Positions 1 through 28,506 are shown, counted from the first letter of the stretch. The stretch is 64,000 nucleotides of DNA from Streptomyces sp. NL15-2K (GCF_030551255.1 NZ_CP130630.1:9981001-10045000), one strand, 5' to 3'. Notes: a model not told the origin generated them from the sequence alone. Numbers and translations are program-made.

Positions 1-15632
<15,632 letters not shown>

Positions 15633-15636
<4 letters not shown>

Positions 15637-18600
15637 CGAACGAGAGGAATCCGGAAATCATGGCAGCGTCTGCGCCCTCAAACGGCAACGCCGGAACCAC
15701 GGCCGACCGTGGCCTGCGTTCGGTGGTGGAGGTGTTTGCGGAGCGGGTGGTGGAGTGTCCGGGTGCGGTGGCGGTGGTGTGCGGGGACACGTCGTTGACG
15801 TATGGGGAGTTGGGGGAGCGGGCGGATCGGTTGGCGTGTGCGTTGCGGGGTGCGGGGGTTGGGGTGGAGTCGCGGGTCGGGCTGCTGTTGGGCAGGTCGG
15901 TCGATGTGGTGGTGGCGATGTTGGGGGTGTTGAGGGCGGGGGCGGCGTATGTGCCGGTGAATGCCGGCTTCCCCGCGGAGCGGGTGCGGCAGGTGGTGGA
16001 GGACAGCGGCGCCCAGCTGATCGTGGCTGACGACGAGCTGCGCGAGCTGGCGGGTGTGGCGGGTGTGCCGTTGGTGTCGGTGGATGCGGAGGCGGCGGGG
16101 GATGTGGTGTTGCCGTCGGGGGTGTCGGCGGGGTCGTTGGCGTATGTGATGTTCACGTCGGGTTCGACGGGTCGGGCGAAGGGTGTGGCGGTCACGCAGG
16201 GTGCGGTGGTGGCGTTGGCTGCGGACGGGCGGTTTGTGTCGGGGGCGCATGGGCGGGTGTTGTTCCATTCGCCGCATTCGTTCGATGCGGCGACGTATGA
16301 GGTGTGGGTGCCGTTGCTGAACGGCGGGTGTGTGGTGGTGGCGGAGGGTGAGTTGAGTGTGCCGGTGGTGCGGGAGGCGGTGGAGCGCTATGGCGTGACC
16401 GGGATGTGGGTGACGGCGGCGTTGTTCGGGGTGTTGGTGGAGGAGGATCCGGAGTGTTTCCGGGGCTTGGGTGAGGTGTGGACGGGCGGGGATGCGGTGC
16501 CGGCGGTGGCGGCGGCGCGGATGTTGCGGGCGTGTCCGTCGACGGTGCTGGTGAATGGGTACGGGCCGACGGAGGCGACGACGTTCGCGGTGTCCGGCCC
16601 GCTTGCCCACGACGAGACCGCTGTGGGAGTGGTGCCGCTGGGTGTGCCGATGGACGACACCCGCGCCTATGTTCTGGATGCGGGGCTGCGGCCGGTCGGG
16701 GTGGGTGTTGCGGGTGAGTTGTATCTGGGCGGGCACGGTCTGGCCCGCGGCTACTTCGGGCGAGCCGGCCTGACCGCCGAGCGGTTCGTCGCCGACCCCT
16801 TCACTACCGGCCGGCGCCTGTATCGCACGGGGGATGTGGTGCGGTGGCGGCCGGAGGGGCGGCTGGAGTTCCTGGGCCGTGGCGACGACCAGGTGAAGAT
16901 CCGTGGGTTCCGTATCGAGTTGGGTGAGGTGGAAGCGGCCCTGGCCCGCTGTGCGGGGGTGGGGCTGGCCACGGTGGTGGCCCGTGAGGATCAGCCGGGT
17001 GTGAAGCGCCTGGTGGCGTACGTGGTGCCGGACGACGCCTCGGTCGAGATGGACGCCGTACGGACCGAGCTTGCGCAGTCCCTGCCGGAGTACATGGTGC
17101 CGTCGGCGTTCGTGACGCTCGACGCGCTGCCGCTCACGCCGAACGGCAAGGTCGACCGCCGCGCCCTGCCCGCCCCCGTCCTCGACTCGGGACAGGAGTA
17201 CGTCGCCCCGCGCACCCCGGTCGAGGAGACCCTGGCCGGCATCTGGGCCGAGGTCCTGGGAACAGACCGCGTCGGCGTCCACGACAGCTTCTTCGACCTC
17301 GGCGGCGACTCCATCCTCAGCATCCGAGCCGCCTCCCGCATCCGCAAGGCGCTGTCCGCTCCGCTCTCCTGGCGCGACCTGTTCGACCATCCGACCGTCG
17401 CACAGCTCGCGACCGCCGCGGCGAATCAGAAAGTGTCCCGGCCCGTCCCGCCGATCCCGGTCGCCGACCGCACCGGGGCTCTGCCTCTCGCATCGGGACA
17501 GCAACGCCTCTGGTTCCTCAACGAGTTCACGCCGGGGAGCGTGGAGTACAACACGGGCGTGGCGCTCCGGCTCACCGGCCGGCTGGACGACGCGGCGCTG
17601 CGCGCGGCCGTGGACGCGCTGGTCGAGCGGCACGAGCCGCTGCGGACCACCTTCGACTCCGACGCGGGACGGGGCGTCCAGGTCGTACACGACGGCATGC
17701 ACGTCCCCATCCGGCACGTCGACCTCTCCTCCTCTGCCTCCGCCGAGGACGAGACGGCGCGCGACGCGGCCCTCGCTCAGGTCCTGCGGGCCGAGCAGGC
17801 CAGGCCGTTCGACCTGCGTACCGGGCCGCTCGTCCGGGTGCTCGTGGTGCGCACGGCGCCGTCCGAGCACGTCCTGATGGTGGGCATGCACCACATCGTC
17901 ACCGACGGCTGGTCGATCGGTGTGCTCGCCCGCGACCTCGGCGAGCTGTACTCGGCCTCTCTGCGCGGCACGCCCGCGCACCTGCCGGAGCTGCCCGTGC
18001 AGTACGCGGACTACGCGGTCTGGCAGAACCAGCGGATCGGCGGCGACGCGACGGCGGATCAGCTGGCGTTCTGGCGCGAGGAGCTCGCCGATCTGCCGGT
18101 GCTGGAGCTGCCGACCGACCGCCCGCGGCCCGCCGTGCGCACCTCCGCCGGCGCAGTGCACACCTTCGACGTCCCCGCGGACATCGTCGCGGGGCTGGCC
18201 GTCCTGGGGCGGCGCGAGCAGGCGAGCCTGTTCATGGCGCTCACCGCGGTGACGCAGCTGCTCCTGTCCCGGTACACGGGACAGCGGGACGTGGCGGTGG
18301 GCACCGTCACCTCGGGCCGGGAGAGGGAAGAGACCGAGCACATGCTCGGCTTCTTCGTGAACACCCTTGTGCTGCGCTCCCGGATCGACGAGAGCCGCAC
18401 TTTCCGTGACCTGCTCGCCGTCGTGCGCGACAGCACACTCGGTGCCTTCGCCCACCAGGACGTGCCCTTCGACCGGCTGGTCGACGCACTCGCGCCGGAG
18501 CGCGACCCCAGCAGGACACCGCTCGTGCAGGCGGTCGTCGTCCTGCAGAACGCGCTCGGCGGGCTGGGGGACTTCGCCGGGGCGCACGCCGAGCGCGTCT

Positions 18601-21600
18601 TCGTTCCGCGCGACACCTCCCGCTTCGACGTGACCCTTGAATTCTGGGAGCACGACGACGGCCTGTCCGGCGAACTGGAGTACAACACTGATCTGTTCGA
18701 AGCCCGCACCATCGAGCAGCTGTGCCGCCACTGGGTCACGCTGGCCCGTGAGCTCGTCGACAGCCACTCCCTGCCGCTGTCCCGGATCGAGATGCTGTCC
18801 CAGGACGAGCGTTCCCGCACGACCTCCGAGTGGAGCTTGGGCGCGGAGGCCGAGGTGCCGGAGGCCACCTTGGCCGAGCTGCTGCGCGCATGGGTCGCCG
18901 AGCACCCGGACAGCGTGGCCGTGCTGGCGGACACCGTCTCGCTCACCTACGCCGAACTGGACGCCCGCGCCAACCGGCTGGCACGCGTGCTCGCGGCGCG
19001 CGGCGTGGCCCCCGAGTCACGCGTGGCGGTCGTCCTGCCGCGTTCGGTCGACTGGGTGGTCACGGTGCTGGCCGTGGTCAAGGCGGGTGGCGTGTACGTG
19101 CCCGTCGACCCCGCCCTGCCCGAGGAGCGGCTGGCGTACGTACTGCGCGACAGCGGCGCGGGTGTGGTGCTGACGCGCGGGGACCTGGTGGCCGGTCTCC
19201 CCCTGGGCAGCGCGCGAGCCGTCGTCGTGGACGACGCGGACGTCGTCGCCGAGACGACGCGGCAGCCCGCGGCGGATCCCCGCGTCGACGTGCCGCTGAC
19301 CGCCGCCGCGTACGTCATCTACACCTCCGGGTCGACCGGGCGGCCCAAGGGCGTCGTTGTACCGCACCGAGGGCTGGCGGCCTTCGTCACCGCCCTGGTG
19401 CGGCGCTGCGCCGTGGACGGCACCGCGCGCGTACTCCAGCTGGCGTCTGCGAGTTTCGACGCGTCCGTGCTGGAACTGCTGATGGCCTTCGGCGGGGGCG
19501 GCGCCCTGGTCGTCCCCTCGGTCGAGGGCCCGCTTGTCGGGGACGATCTGCTGGGCGTGCTGCGCGCGGCGTCCGTCACGCACGCGCTGATACCGCCGAC
19601 CGTGCTCGGCAGCATTCCCTCCGCGGACGTGCCGGACCTGCGCGTGCTGTTGTCCGGAGGGGAGGCGTGCGACGCCGCCCTGGTGGACCGCTGGGCGGGC
19701 GGGCGCACGATGGTGAACGCCTATGGCCCCACGGAGGTGACCGTCGTCGCGACCATGAGCGGCCGGCTTGCCCCTGGCGGCGGGGTGGCTCCGCCTATCG
19801 GGGGTCCCGCCGGCGCTTCCCGCGTGTACGTCCTCGACAACTTGCTGCGTCCCGTGCCGCCCGGAGTCCCCGGGGAGCTGTACGTCGCGGGCGCCGGGCT
19901 CGCCCGCGGCTACCAGGGACGCAGTGGCCTGACGGCGGAGCGGTTCGTCGCCGACCCCTTCGGCACAGGGGAGCGGCTGTACCGCACGGGCGACGTGGTG
20001 CGCCGACGCGCGGAAGGGCAGCTGGAGTTCGTCGGCCGCAGCGACGACCAGGTGAAGATCCGGGGGCTGCGCATCGAGCCGGGAGAGATCGAGGCCGTTC
20101 TGCGTGGGCACGACACGGTCGAGCGGGCCGCGGTCGTGGTACGGGAGGACCGCCCCGGCATCAAGCAGATCGTCGCCTATCTCGTACCGCGCGCGGGCCG
20201 GGAGATCCCGTCCCGGGACGAGCTGCGCCGCTTCGCGGTGGCCGAGCTGCCCGACTACATGGTGCCCTCGGCGTTCGTCGCGCTCCCGGAGCTGCCCGTC
20301 AACACCAGCGGGAAGATCGACCGCAGGGCGCTGCCCGCACCCCCGGCCGGCGGCGACGACGCTCACGTGGCGCCGCGGACGGGGACCGAGCAGGTCCTCT
20401 GTGACATCTGGGCCGAGGTGCTCGGCCTGCCGCGGGTCGGCGTCGACGACAACTTCTTCGCGCTGGGCGGGGACTCGATCCTGAGCATCCAGGTCGTGTC
20501 GCGGGCCCGCCGGGCGGGGCTGGGGATCACCTCCCGTGACGTGTTCCTGCGGCAGACGATCGCCGGCCTCGCCGCCGTCGCGGGCGAGGCCGACGCGGCC
20601 CGGCCCGCCGCCCCGCCGGCCGAGCAGGGCACTGTGTCCGGGCCGGTGGCGACCACCCCGATCCGCGAGTGGTACTTCGCCACCCACCCCGTCGCACCGG
20701 CGCACTTCAACATGGCCATGGAGTGCGAGCTCGCCCCCGGAACCCGGCCGGAGCTGCTGCGCACGGCCGTGGCCGCGGTCCTTGCCCGGCACGACGCGCT
20801 GCGCAGCGTCTTCACCCGCGCCGAGGACGGCTGGTCGGGGCGCATCCTGCCCGAGCTCGACCTCGACGCGGTCTTCACCGTGCACCCCCTGGCCGCATCG
20901 GCGGACGCCGAGGCGCACTGGCGCGAGCTGACCGCGCGGGCCCAGACCGGGCTCGACCTGGAGCGAGGCCCGCTCGTGCGCGTCCTGGCCGGGCACACCG
21001 GTCCGCAGGGCGCCGTACGGCTGCTGATCGTGGCGCACCACTTGGTGATGGACGGCGTGTCCTGGCGCATCCTGCTGGAGGACCTCGCCAACGCCTACGA
21101 GCAGCTGCGCACGGGCGCCCCCTGCGACCTGGGTGGCAAGACCACTTCGGTGCGGCAGTGGGCGGAGCGGCTCAACCGGCACGTCGAGGACGGCGGCTTC
21201 GCGGAGCAGGCGGCGTACTGGCGCGAGGCGACGGCCGGCGCGCCCACCACCGTGCCGCTCGACACGCCCGGCGGGGACAACACCGTGGCGTCCCAGGACA
21301 CGGTGTCGGTCACGCTCGGCGCCGAACAGACGGAGGCGCTCCTGCACCACGTGCCGGGGGTGTACCGCACCCAGGTGAACGACATCCTCCTGACCGCCCT
21401 CGCGCGCACCCTGCGTGGCTGGACCGGGCGGGAGCGCACGGCGGTGCATCTGGAGGGGCACGGTCGCGAGGAGCTCTTCGACGACATCGACCTCACCCGC
21501 ACCGTCGGATGGTTCACCTCCATGTACCCGGTCACCCTGCGGCTGCCCGAGGACGGCGACTGGGCGGCGACGGTGAAGTCGGTGAAGGAGCAGTTGCGGG

Positions 21601-24600
21601 CAGTACCCGACCGCGGAGTCGGCTACGGCGCGCTGCACCACCTGAGCCGGGACCCCGCCGTCGCGGAGCGCATGGGCGAGCCGCCGCGCCCCGAGGTGAG
21701 TTTCAACTACCTGGGGCAGTTCGACGGGATCGGCGGCGAGCACGGCTGGTACCGCCGGGCACGGCTGAACCCCGGCGGCGAGCACAGCCTCGCCGAACAG
21801 CGCCCCCACGTCCTCGATGTCGTGGGCGGCGTCCAGGACGGCCGTATGACCCTCAGCTGGTCGTACTCGCGGGGACTGCACCGCCCGGAGACCGTCCGGC
21901 GGCTCGCCGACGCGATGGTGGCCGAGCTGACCGGATTCCTGCGGCACTGCGCGGAGGACGGCGCCGGCGGCTGCACCCCCTCGGACTTCCCCCTGGTCGG
22001 CCTCGACCAGGGAGAAGTGGACCGGCTGGCCGGTGACGGCACCACCGTGGAGAGCATCTACCCGCTCACCGCGTTGCAGGCCGGCATGGTCTTCCACGCT
22101 CTGGCCGAACCCGCCTCCGCCGCCTACCGCGAGCAGTTCTCCTTCGCCGTGGACGGCGCGGACGACCCCGGCACCCTGGCGCGGGCCTGGCAGCGCGTCG
22201 TCGACCGGTCCGACAGCCTGCGGGTCGCCGTGGCCTGGCAAGGCGTACGTGAGCCCGTCCAGGTGGTGCACCGCAGGCCGCTGGTGCCTGTGCGCATGCT
22301 GGACTGGAGCGACCGCGGCCCCGGGGAACAGCAGGACGCGCTCCGGGAGCTGCTGGCGGCGGACCGCGCACAGGGCATCGACCTGGAGACGCCGCCGCTG
22401 ATGCGGCTGACGCTCGTCCGGCTGGCCCCGCGGCGCGTGCACGTCGTATGGACCTTCCACCACCTGCTGCTGGACGGCTGGAGCACGGCGGCGCTGCTGT
22501 CCGACGTGCTGGCCGAGTACGCGGCGATGAGCGGTGGGGGTGCGGCGGCCCGCACGAGGACGCGGGGCCCGTTCCGCACGTACCTCGAATGGCTCGCCGA
22601 GCGTGATCACGCCACGGCCGTGGACTTCTGGCGCGCACGGATGGCGGGGTTCGCGCAGCCGCTGCGCCTGCCCTACGACCGGGTCACGGACCAGGCGCAT
22701 CTGGGCCAGTCGACGGCGCACATCGCGCGCGTCACCTCGGACGATCTGTCCCGCCGGATCGACGACTTCGCCCGCACCCACCGGATCACCGTCAACGCGG
22801 TTGTGCAGGGGGCGTGGGCCCTGCTGCTGTCGCACTACTGCGGCGCCCGTGATGTCGTCTTCGGATCCACCGTGTCCGGCCGCCCTGACGACCTGCCCGG
22901 CGCCGAGGACATTCTGGGCCTGTTCATCAACAGCTTGCCCGTGCGGGTGGACGTGGACCGGGACCGGCCCGTCGCCCAGTGGCTGCGCGGCCTCCAGGAG
23001 CGACAGGCGCAGTCGCGTCAGCACGAGCACATCGCGCTCAGCGACATCGAGACGGACCTGCCCGCCGGCACCGCCCTCTTCGACAGCCTGCTGGTCTTCG
23101 AGAACTATCCCGTCAGCGCAGGCGCCGCCGAGCAGTACGGCGTCTCCCTCCGCGACATCCACGTCACCGAAGCGACCAACTACCCGCTGACCCTGACCGC
23201 GTACTCGGGTGACCGGGTGAGCTTCGACCTCGGTTACGACCCGGACCTGTTCGACACCCGCACGGCCGAGGGCATCGCGGCCCACCTCGAGCACCTGCTC
23301 GCCACGCTCACCGACCATGCGGACACAGCGCTGGGTATGTTGCCGCTGGTGCCGGAGCAGGAGCTGCGTCGGCTGGAGGCCGCGTCGGTGGGGGAGAGCA
23401 CGGCACCACGGCACTCGGTCGTGGAACTGTTCCGGGAACGGGTCGTGGCGCGCCCGGATGCGGTGGCGGTGGTGTGCGGGGATGTGTCGCTGACCTACCG
23501 CGAGCTGGGCGAGCGGGTGGAGCGGCTGGCGGGCGTGCTGCGGGGTGCCGGTGTCGGGGTGGAGTCGCGGGTGGGCGTGTGTATGGCCCGGTCGGCGGAT
23601 GGGGTGGTGGCGGTCCTGGCCGTACTGCGGGCCGGCGGCGCCTACGTACCGCTGGACCCTGAGTACCCTGCGGAGCGGCTGGCGTTCATGGTGGCCGACT
23701 CCGGAGTGCGCATCGTCCTGACCGAGTCGACGCTGGCCGACCGCGTGCCGGTGGTGGAGAACGTGCACCTGCTGCGGGTCGACGCACTCCCGACGGAGCC
23801 CGTGGAGTCGGCGGCGTTCGAGGAACCGCCCTTGGAGTCGGCGGCGTACACCATTTACACCTCCGGGTCGACAGGCCGCCCCAAGGGCGTGGTGATCTCC
23901 CATGCGGCGCTGTCCTCGCTGCTGGACTGGGCGCTGTCGCTGGGTGAGGACATGTTCGCGCGAGTGTTCTTCTCCACCTCGCTGAACTTTGACGTGTCGG
24001 TGTTCGAGTTCTTCGGCACGCTGGTGGCCGGCGGCACGCTGGAGGTGGCGCGGGACGTGCTGGAGCTGGCCGAGCGGGAGGAGGGCTGGTCCGGCAGCCT
24101 CATCTCGGCGGTGCCCTCCGCGCTCGCCGCGGTGGTGGCCGAGGACGGACTGAACGTCACGGCCGGGCACGTGCTGATGTGCGGCGAGGCCTTCCCCACC
24201 AGCCTGGCGGAGCGGATCGGGCAGGTGCTGCCCGGTGCGCGGGTGGCCAACATCTACGGTCCGACCGAGGCCACCGTGTACGCGACGGGCTGGTTCGCGG
24301 ACCAGGAGAAGCCGCCCGCCGGTGCGGTGGTGCCGATCGGGCGGCCGCTGTCCGGCAGGACCGTGCGGTTGCTGGACGCCCGGCTGCGCCCGGTGCCGGT
24401 GGGGGTGTGGGCCGAGCTCTACCTCGGCGGGCCGGCCGTGGCCCGCGGCTATCACGGACGGTCCGCGCTGACGTCCGAGCGGTTCGTCGCCGACCCGTTC
24501 ACCCCGGGGCAGCGCCTGTACCGCACGGGGGATGTGGTGCGGTGGCGGCCGGACGGGGTGCTGGAGTACGCCGGTCGCGGTGACGACCAGGTCAAGGTGC

Positions 24601-27600
24601 GCGGCCACCGCATCGAACTCGGTGAGATCGAGGCCGCGCTGACCCGCTGCCCGGGCGTCGGGCAGGCGGCGGTCGCCGCCCGTGAGGACCAGCCCGGCGC
24701 GAAGCGGCTGGTGGCCTACCTCGTGCCGGAGCCGGGCGCCGGGCCGACGGTGGACGCGGTCCGCGCCCAACTCGCCGGACAGCTCCCGGAGTACATGGTC
24801 CCGGCCGCGTTCGTGGTGCTGGAGGAACTGCCGCTGACCGCGAACCGCAAGCTGGACCGCAAGGCACTGCCCGCGCCCGCGGCCCGGAACGAGGAGACAC
24901 CCGCCGTCGCTCCGCGCACCGCGGCCGAGGAGACGCTGGCCGCCATCTGGGCGGAGGTGCTCGGCGTCCCGCGGCCCTCGGTCCACGACAACTTCTTCGA
25001 CCTCGGCGGCGACTCCATCTCCAGTCTCAAGGTCGTCTCCCGCATCCGCACCGCGCTGGGCGCCGCCCTCTCCCCGCGCGTGCTGTTCGACGAGCCCACG
25101 GTGGCCCGTCTGGCGGCTGTGCTCACCACGGGCGAGGACGACACCCCGGACAGCGCACCCCTCGTGCCCGTCGCCCGAGACGGCGCGCTGCCGCTGTCGT
25201 TCGCGCAGGAACGCCTGTGGTTCCTGGACGACTTCGCCCCGGACTCCGTCGAGTACAACCTGATGACCACCCTGCGCTTGACCGGCGCACTGGACGTCGC
25301 GGCACTCCGGGCCGCGGTGAACGGCCTGGTCGCGCGGCACGAGGCGCTGCGCACGACCTTCGACTCGTACGACGGCCAGGGCGTTCAGGTCGTGCATGAG
25401 ATGTTGGATGTCCCCGTACGCCTCGTGGAGCCGGCGCCCGATCATGTGGAGCAGGCGCTGCGCCGTGAGGCGACGACTCCGTTCGACCTGCGGACCGGTC
25501 CGCTGATGCGGGTGCTGCTCGTACGGACTACACCCACAGAGCACATCCTTGCCCTGTCGTTGCATCACATCGTCACCGATGGCTGGTCGATGGGGGTGGT
25601 GACGCGTGAGCTGAGCGCGTTGTACGCGGCGGCGGTGCGGGGTGAGGAGGCAGTGCTGCCGGGGCTGCCGGTGCAGTACGGGGACTATGCGGTGTGGCAG
25701 CGGGAGCGGCTGGCCGGGGATGCGCTTGAGGAGCAGTTGGCTTACTGGCGTGAGCAGTTGGCGGGTCTGGAGCCGCTGGAGCTGCCCACCGACCGTCCGC
25801 GTCCGGCGGTGCGGTCGTCGGCGGGGTCGACGTGGGTGTTCGAGGTGCCGGCCGAGGTGGCCGGGGATCTGGTGCGGGTGGGGCGGTCCGGCGGGGCGAG
25901 CTTGTTCATGGTGTTGACGGCCCTGACGCAGCTGCTGCTGTCGCGTTACAGCGGGCAGCGGGATGTGGCCCTGGGTACGGCGGTCTCCGGCCGGGAGCGG
26001 GCGGAGTTGGAGGGGCTGGTCGGTTTCTTCGTCAATACGCTCGTGTTGCGTTCGCGGATCGACGAGTCGCGTTCGTTCGGTGAGCTGCTGGAGGAGGTGA
26101 AGGAGACCGTCCTTGACGCGTTCGCGCACCAGGACGTGCCGTTCAGCCGTCTGATCGAGGAGCTGGCGCCGGAGCGGGACACCAGCCGTACCCCGCTGGT
26201 GCAGGCCATGATCGTGCTCCAGAACACCCCCGACACCACCTTCGACCTCCCCGGCCTCTCCTCCCGCGAGTTCGTGCCGCCCCGCGACACCACCCAGTTC
26301 GACCTCCACATGGAGTACCAGGAGCGGCCCGACGGCTCCCTGGAGGCGGTGGTCGTGCACAGCGAGCTGTTCGACCACTCCACCATCGAGCAGCTCACCG
26401 CCCACTGGCTCACCCTCGCGCGCCGGATCACCAAGGCGCCCTCCGCACCGCTGCGGGAGATCGAGCTGCTCAGCGACGAGGAGCGCGGCCGGGTCCTCAC
26501 CACCTGGAACGACACGGGCGACACCGGGTCCCCCGCCCCCTCGCTCGTCGCCATGTTCGAAGAACAGGCCCGAAGCCGCCCCACCACGCCCGCCGTCACC
26601 TTCCAAGGCGAGACCCTCTCGTACGGCGAACTCGACGCGCGGGCCGGGAAACTGGCGTCCTTCCTCGCGGCGCGGGGCGTCGGCACCGAGTCGCGCGTGG
26701 GCCTCGTCCTGCCGCGGTCGACCGAACTCGTCGTCGCCGTGCTGGCGGTGCTGAAGGCCGGCGCCGCCTATGTGCCGGTGGACCCGAACTCCCCGGCGGA
26801 ACGCCTGCGGTACGTGCTCACCGACAGCGGCGCCCAGACCGTGCTCACCTACCGGGAGTCGGCCCGGCACCTGCCTCCGCAGGTGCGCGACCGCAGCGTC
26901 GTGCTCGACGACCCGGAGACGGCCCACGCCGTGGACCAGGCAGCGGAACCGGCAGCCTCCGGGCCGGCGCCGCGCACCGTGCCCGCCGAGTCCGCGGCGT
27001 ACGTCATCTACACCTCGGGCTCCACCGGCCGCCCCAAGGGCACCGTCCTGACGCACGGCAACGTCACCCGGCTGCTGGCCGCCACCCAGGGCGAGTTCAG
27101 GTTCGGCCCCGACGACGTGTGGACGCTCTTCCACTCCTGCGCGTTCGACTTCTCCGTGTGGGAACTGTGGGGCGCGGTGGTCTACGGCGGTCGGCTCGTG
27201 GTGGTCCCCCAGGACGTCGCCCGCTCGCCCGCCGACTTCGCGCGGCTCCTCGCCGCCGAGGGCGTCACCGTGCTCAATCAGACGCCGTCGGCCTTCTACC
27301 GGCTCTCCGAGGAACTGGAGCAGGCCCCCGGGCTGCGCGAACGGCTCGCGCTGCGCACCGTCGTCTTCGGCGGCGAGGCGCTCGACTGGCGGCGGATCCG
27401 CGGCTGGGTGGAGCGCTCGGGATCCGGCGGCCCCGTCATGGTGAACATGTACGGCATCACCGAGACCACGGTGCACGTCACGAGCCAGCCCGCCGAACCC
27501 GTCTTCGCCGACGCCGGTGCGGGCAGCGTCATCGGAACCGCGCTCCCGCACCTGCGCGCCTACGTCCTGGACGCCGCGCTGCGGCCGGTGCCGCCCGGCG

Positions 27601-28376
27601 GCTCCGGCGAGCTGTACATCAGCGGCGGCGGGCTCGCCCGCGGCTACCTCGACCGGGCCGGCCTCAGCTCCCTCCGGTTCGTCGCCAGCCCGTTCGGCAG
27701 CGAAGGAGAGCGGATGTACCGCACCGGGGATGTCGCACGCTGGAACCGGACGGGAAAGCTCGAATACCTCGGCCGCGCCGACGACCAGGTGAAGATCCGC
27801 GGCTTCCGCATCGAGCCGGGCGAGGTCGAGACGCTGGTGGCGCAGGACGCCCGCGTGGCCCAGGGAGCCGTGGTCGTCCGGGAGGACCAGCCGGGCGACA
27901 AGCGGCTGGTCGCCTACGTGGTGCCCGCCGACCGCACGGCCTTCGACGAGTCCGCGCTGCGCGAGGCCGTTCGGGCGAAGCTGCCCGACTACATGGTGCC
28001 CTCCGCGTTCGTCGCCCTGGACCAGCTGCCGCTCACCACCAACGGCAAACTCGACCGCAGGGCCCTCCCCGCGCCCGAATACGGCGACCGGGAGTCCTAC
28101 GTCGCGCCGCGCACCGCCACGGAGGAGGCCATGGCGGAGATCTGGGCCGACGTCCTCGGCCTGGAAAGGGTCGGCGTCGAGGACGACTTCTTTAGTCTGG
28201 GTGGAAACTCGGTCCTCAGTCTCCGGGTGGTTGGTAGGGTCCGAAGCGTGTTCGACATCAATCCATCGGCACGCATTGTGTTCGACCACCCGACGGTCGC
28301 GCGGCTCGCTCTCCACATCGAGGACGTGATCCTCGAGGAGATCGAAATGTCGATGGCAGACGACGAAATCCAATAG
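15633..28376 (+). CDS. surB: NRPS SurB: A-T / C-A-T-E / C-A-T / C-A-T (modules 1-4 of the decapeptide line)
   Basis: 4,247-aa NRPS. Residue positions: A 30-516, T 523-595, C 615-1063, A 1079-1573, T 1579-1651, E 1668-2131, C 2139-2590, A 2595-3084, T 3092-3164, C 3184-3626, A 3637-4150, T 4157-4226, tail to 4247. It opens with A-T and no C domain, the mark of a starter module, although it follows surA directly. The ATG at 15633 overlaps the surA TGA (ATGA) with no Shine-Dalgarno of its own, implying coupled re-initiation. A second in-frame ATG at 15660 has GAGAGGAA about 10 nt upstream and is a fair alternative start. Predicted order: branched aliphatic residue, D-hydrophobic (DALLLGAVVK), Ala-like, Thr. 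The last carrier should dock to SurC. There is no TE. Confidence 0.9.
15641..15662 (+). promoter_or_regulatory. Possible internal ribosome-binding site and alternative surB start
   Basis: GAGAGGAA at 15642-15649 precedes ATG 15660-15662, which is in frame with surB. The coupled ATG at 15633 lacks an upstream GGAGG-like site. The two starts differ by nine residues before the A domain. Confidence 0.4.
15720..17000 (+). repeat. Val/Ile/Leu-type A-domain cassette, copy 1 (surB)
   Basis: One of five copies (37765, 45430, 53220, 61098). It is closest to the surD copy at 53220-54500, with long stretches of identical bases. Confidence 0.8.
15720..17415 (+). other. SurB module 1: A (Val/Ile/Leu-like) - T, starter module
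   Basis: A runs 15720-17180 with FTSGSTG from 16152, FDAATYE from 16281 and [10 protein letters not shown] around 16557. Pocket reading D-A-Y-W-W-G-G-T-F-K, a branched aliphatic code. T serine codon 17310-17312 (GGDSILSIR). There is no C or E domain, so it would activate the first L residue of the decapeptide. The A-domain DNA is nearly the same as surD module 6 (53220 onward). Confidence 0.8.
17475..22030 (+). other. SurB module 2: LCL C - A (hydrophobic, unassigned) - T - E
   Basis: C starts [13 protein letters not shown] with HHIVTDG at 17889. A runs 18867-20350 with FDASVLE from 19455 and [11 protein letters not shown] from 19716. Pocket reading D-A-L-L-L-G-A-V-V-K, which I cannot assign; it resembles codes for bulky hydrophobic or aromatic residues. 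T serine codon 20475-20477. E runs 20634-22025 with HHLVMDG at 21036. The residue is D-configured. Written in C-rich codons, outside the cassette families. Confidence 0.7.
22047..25130 (+). other. SurB module 3: DCL C - A (Ala-like variant) - T
   Basis: C begins [11 protein letters not shown] with HHLLLDG at 22458. A runs 23415-24885, a diverged relative of the SurA module 2 A domain: NFDVSVFE from 23985, [11 protein letters not shown] from 24249. Pocket reading D-V-F-A-L-C-I-V-Y-K; L and C replace V and A at positions 299 and 301. The A10 motif is NRKLDR instead of NGKLDR (24843-24860), but the lysine is kept. T serine codon 25014-25016. No E, so an L residue, probably Ala. Confidence 0.65.
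25182..28310 (+). other. SurB module 4: LCL C - A (Thr) - T
   Basis: C starts [13 protein letters not shown] with HHIVTDG at 25563. A runs 26541-28080 with FDFSVWE from 27144 and [11 protein letters not shown] from 27444. Pocket reading D-F-W-N-V-G-M-V-H-K, a textbook threonine code; YGITE in place of YGPTE is also usual in this family. T serine codon 28209-28211 sits in GGNS. Last residue loaded on SurB before transfer to SurC. Confidence 0.85.
28311..28373 (+). other. SurB C-terminal tail, candidate donor docking segment
   Basis: The end of SurB reads [20 protein letters not shown], a short and strongly acidic helix. It is the likely partner of the basic SurC N-terminus ([13 protein letters not shown]). 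Confidence 0.5.
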
Positions 28377-28503
28377 CGGCCTTTTCCCGAGCAACGAGCG
28401 TGTGCGCGCCGCAAGGCGACGGGGAGTTTCCCCTTCCTACGGCGTGCGCCTGTTTTCCCCTGCCCTTTTCGCCATGCCCTTTCCTAGTCTCTGAGGAGCT
28501 TTC
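28377..28503 (+). other. surB-surC intergenic gap (127 bp)
   Basis: Pyrimidine-rich on the + strand, with a small inverted repeat GGGGA-GTT-TCCCC at 28421-28433 that is too weak to call a terminator. I see no convincing -35/-10 pair; TAGTCT at 28485 lies against the ribosome-binding site. Most simply a spacer inside one operon. Confidence 0.6.
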
Positions 28504-28506
28504 ATG
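28493..28506 (+). promoter_or_regulatory. surC ribosome-binding site and ATG
   Basis: GAGGAG at 28493-28498 stands 5 nt before ATG 28504-28506. This strong site gives surC its own initiation, unlike the coupled surB start. Confidence 0.8.

Noticed and set aside
28377..28503. Promoter or terminator between surB and surC
   Set aside because: There is only a 5-bp stem without a T-run and a TAGTCT touching the ribosome-binding site; no -35 partner.
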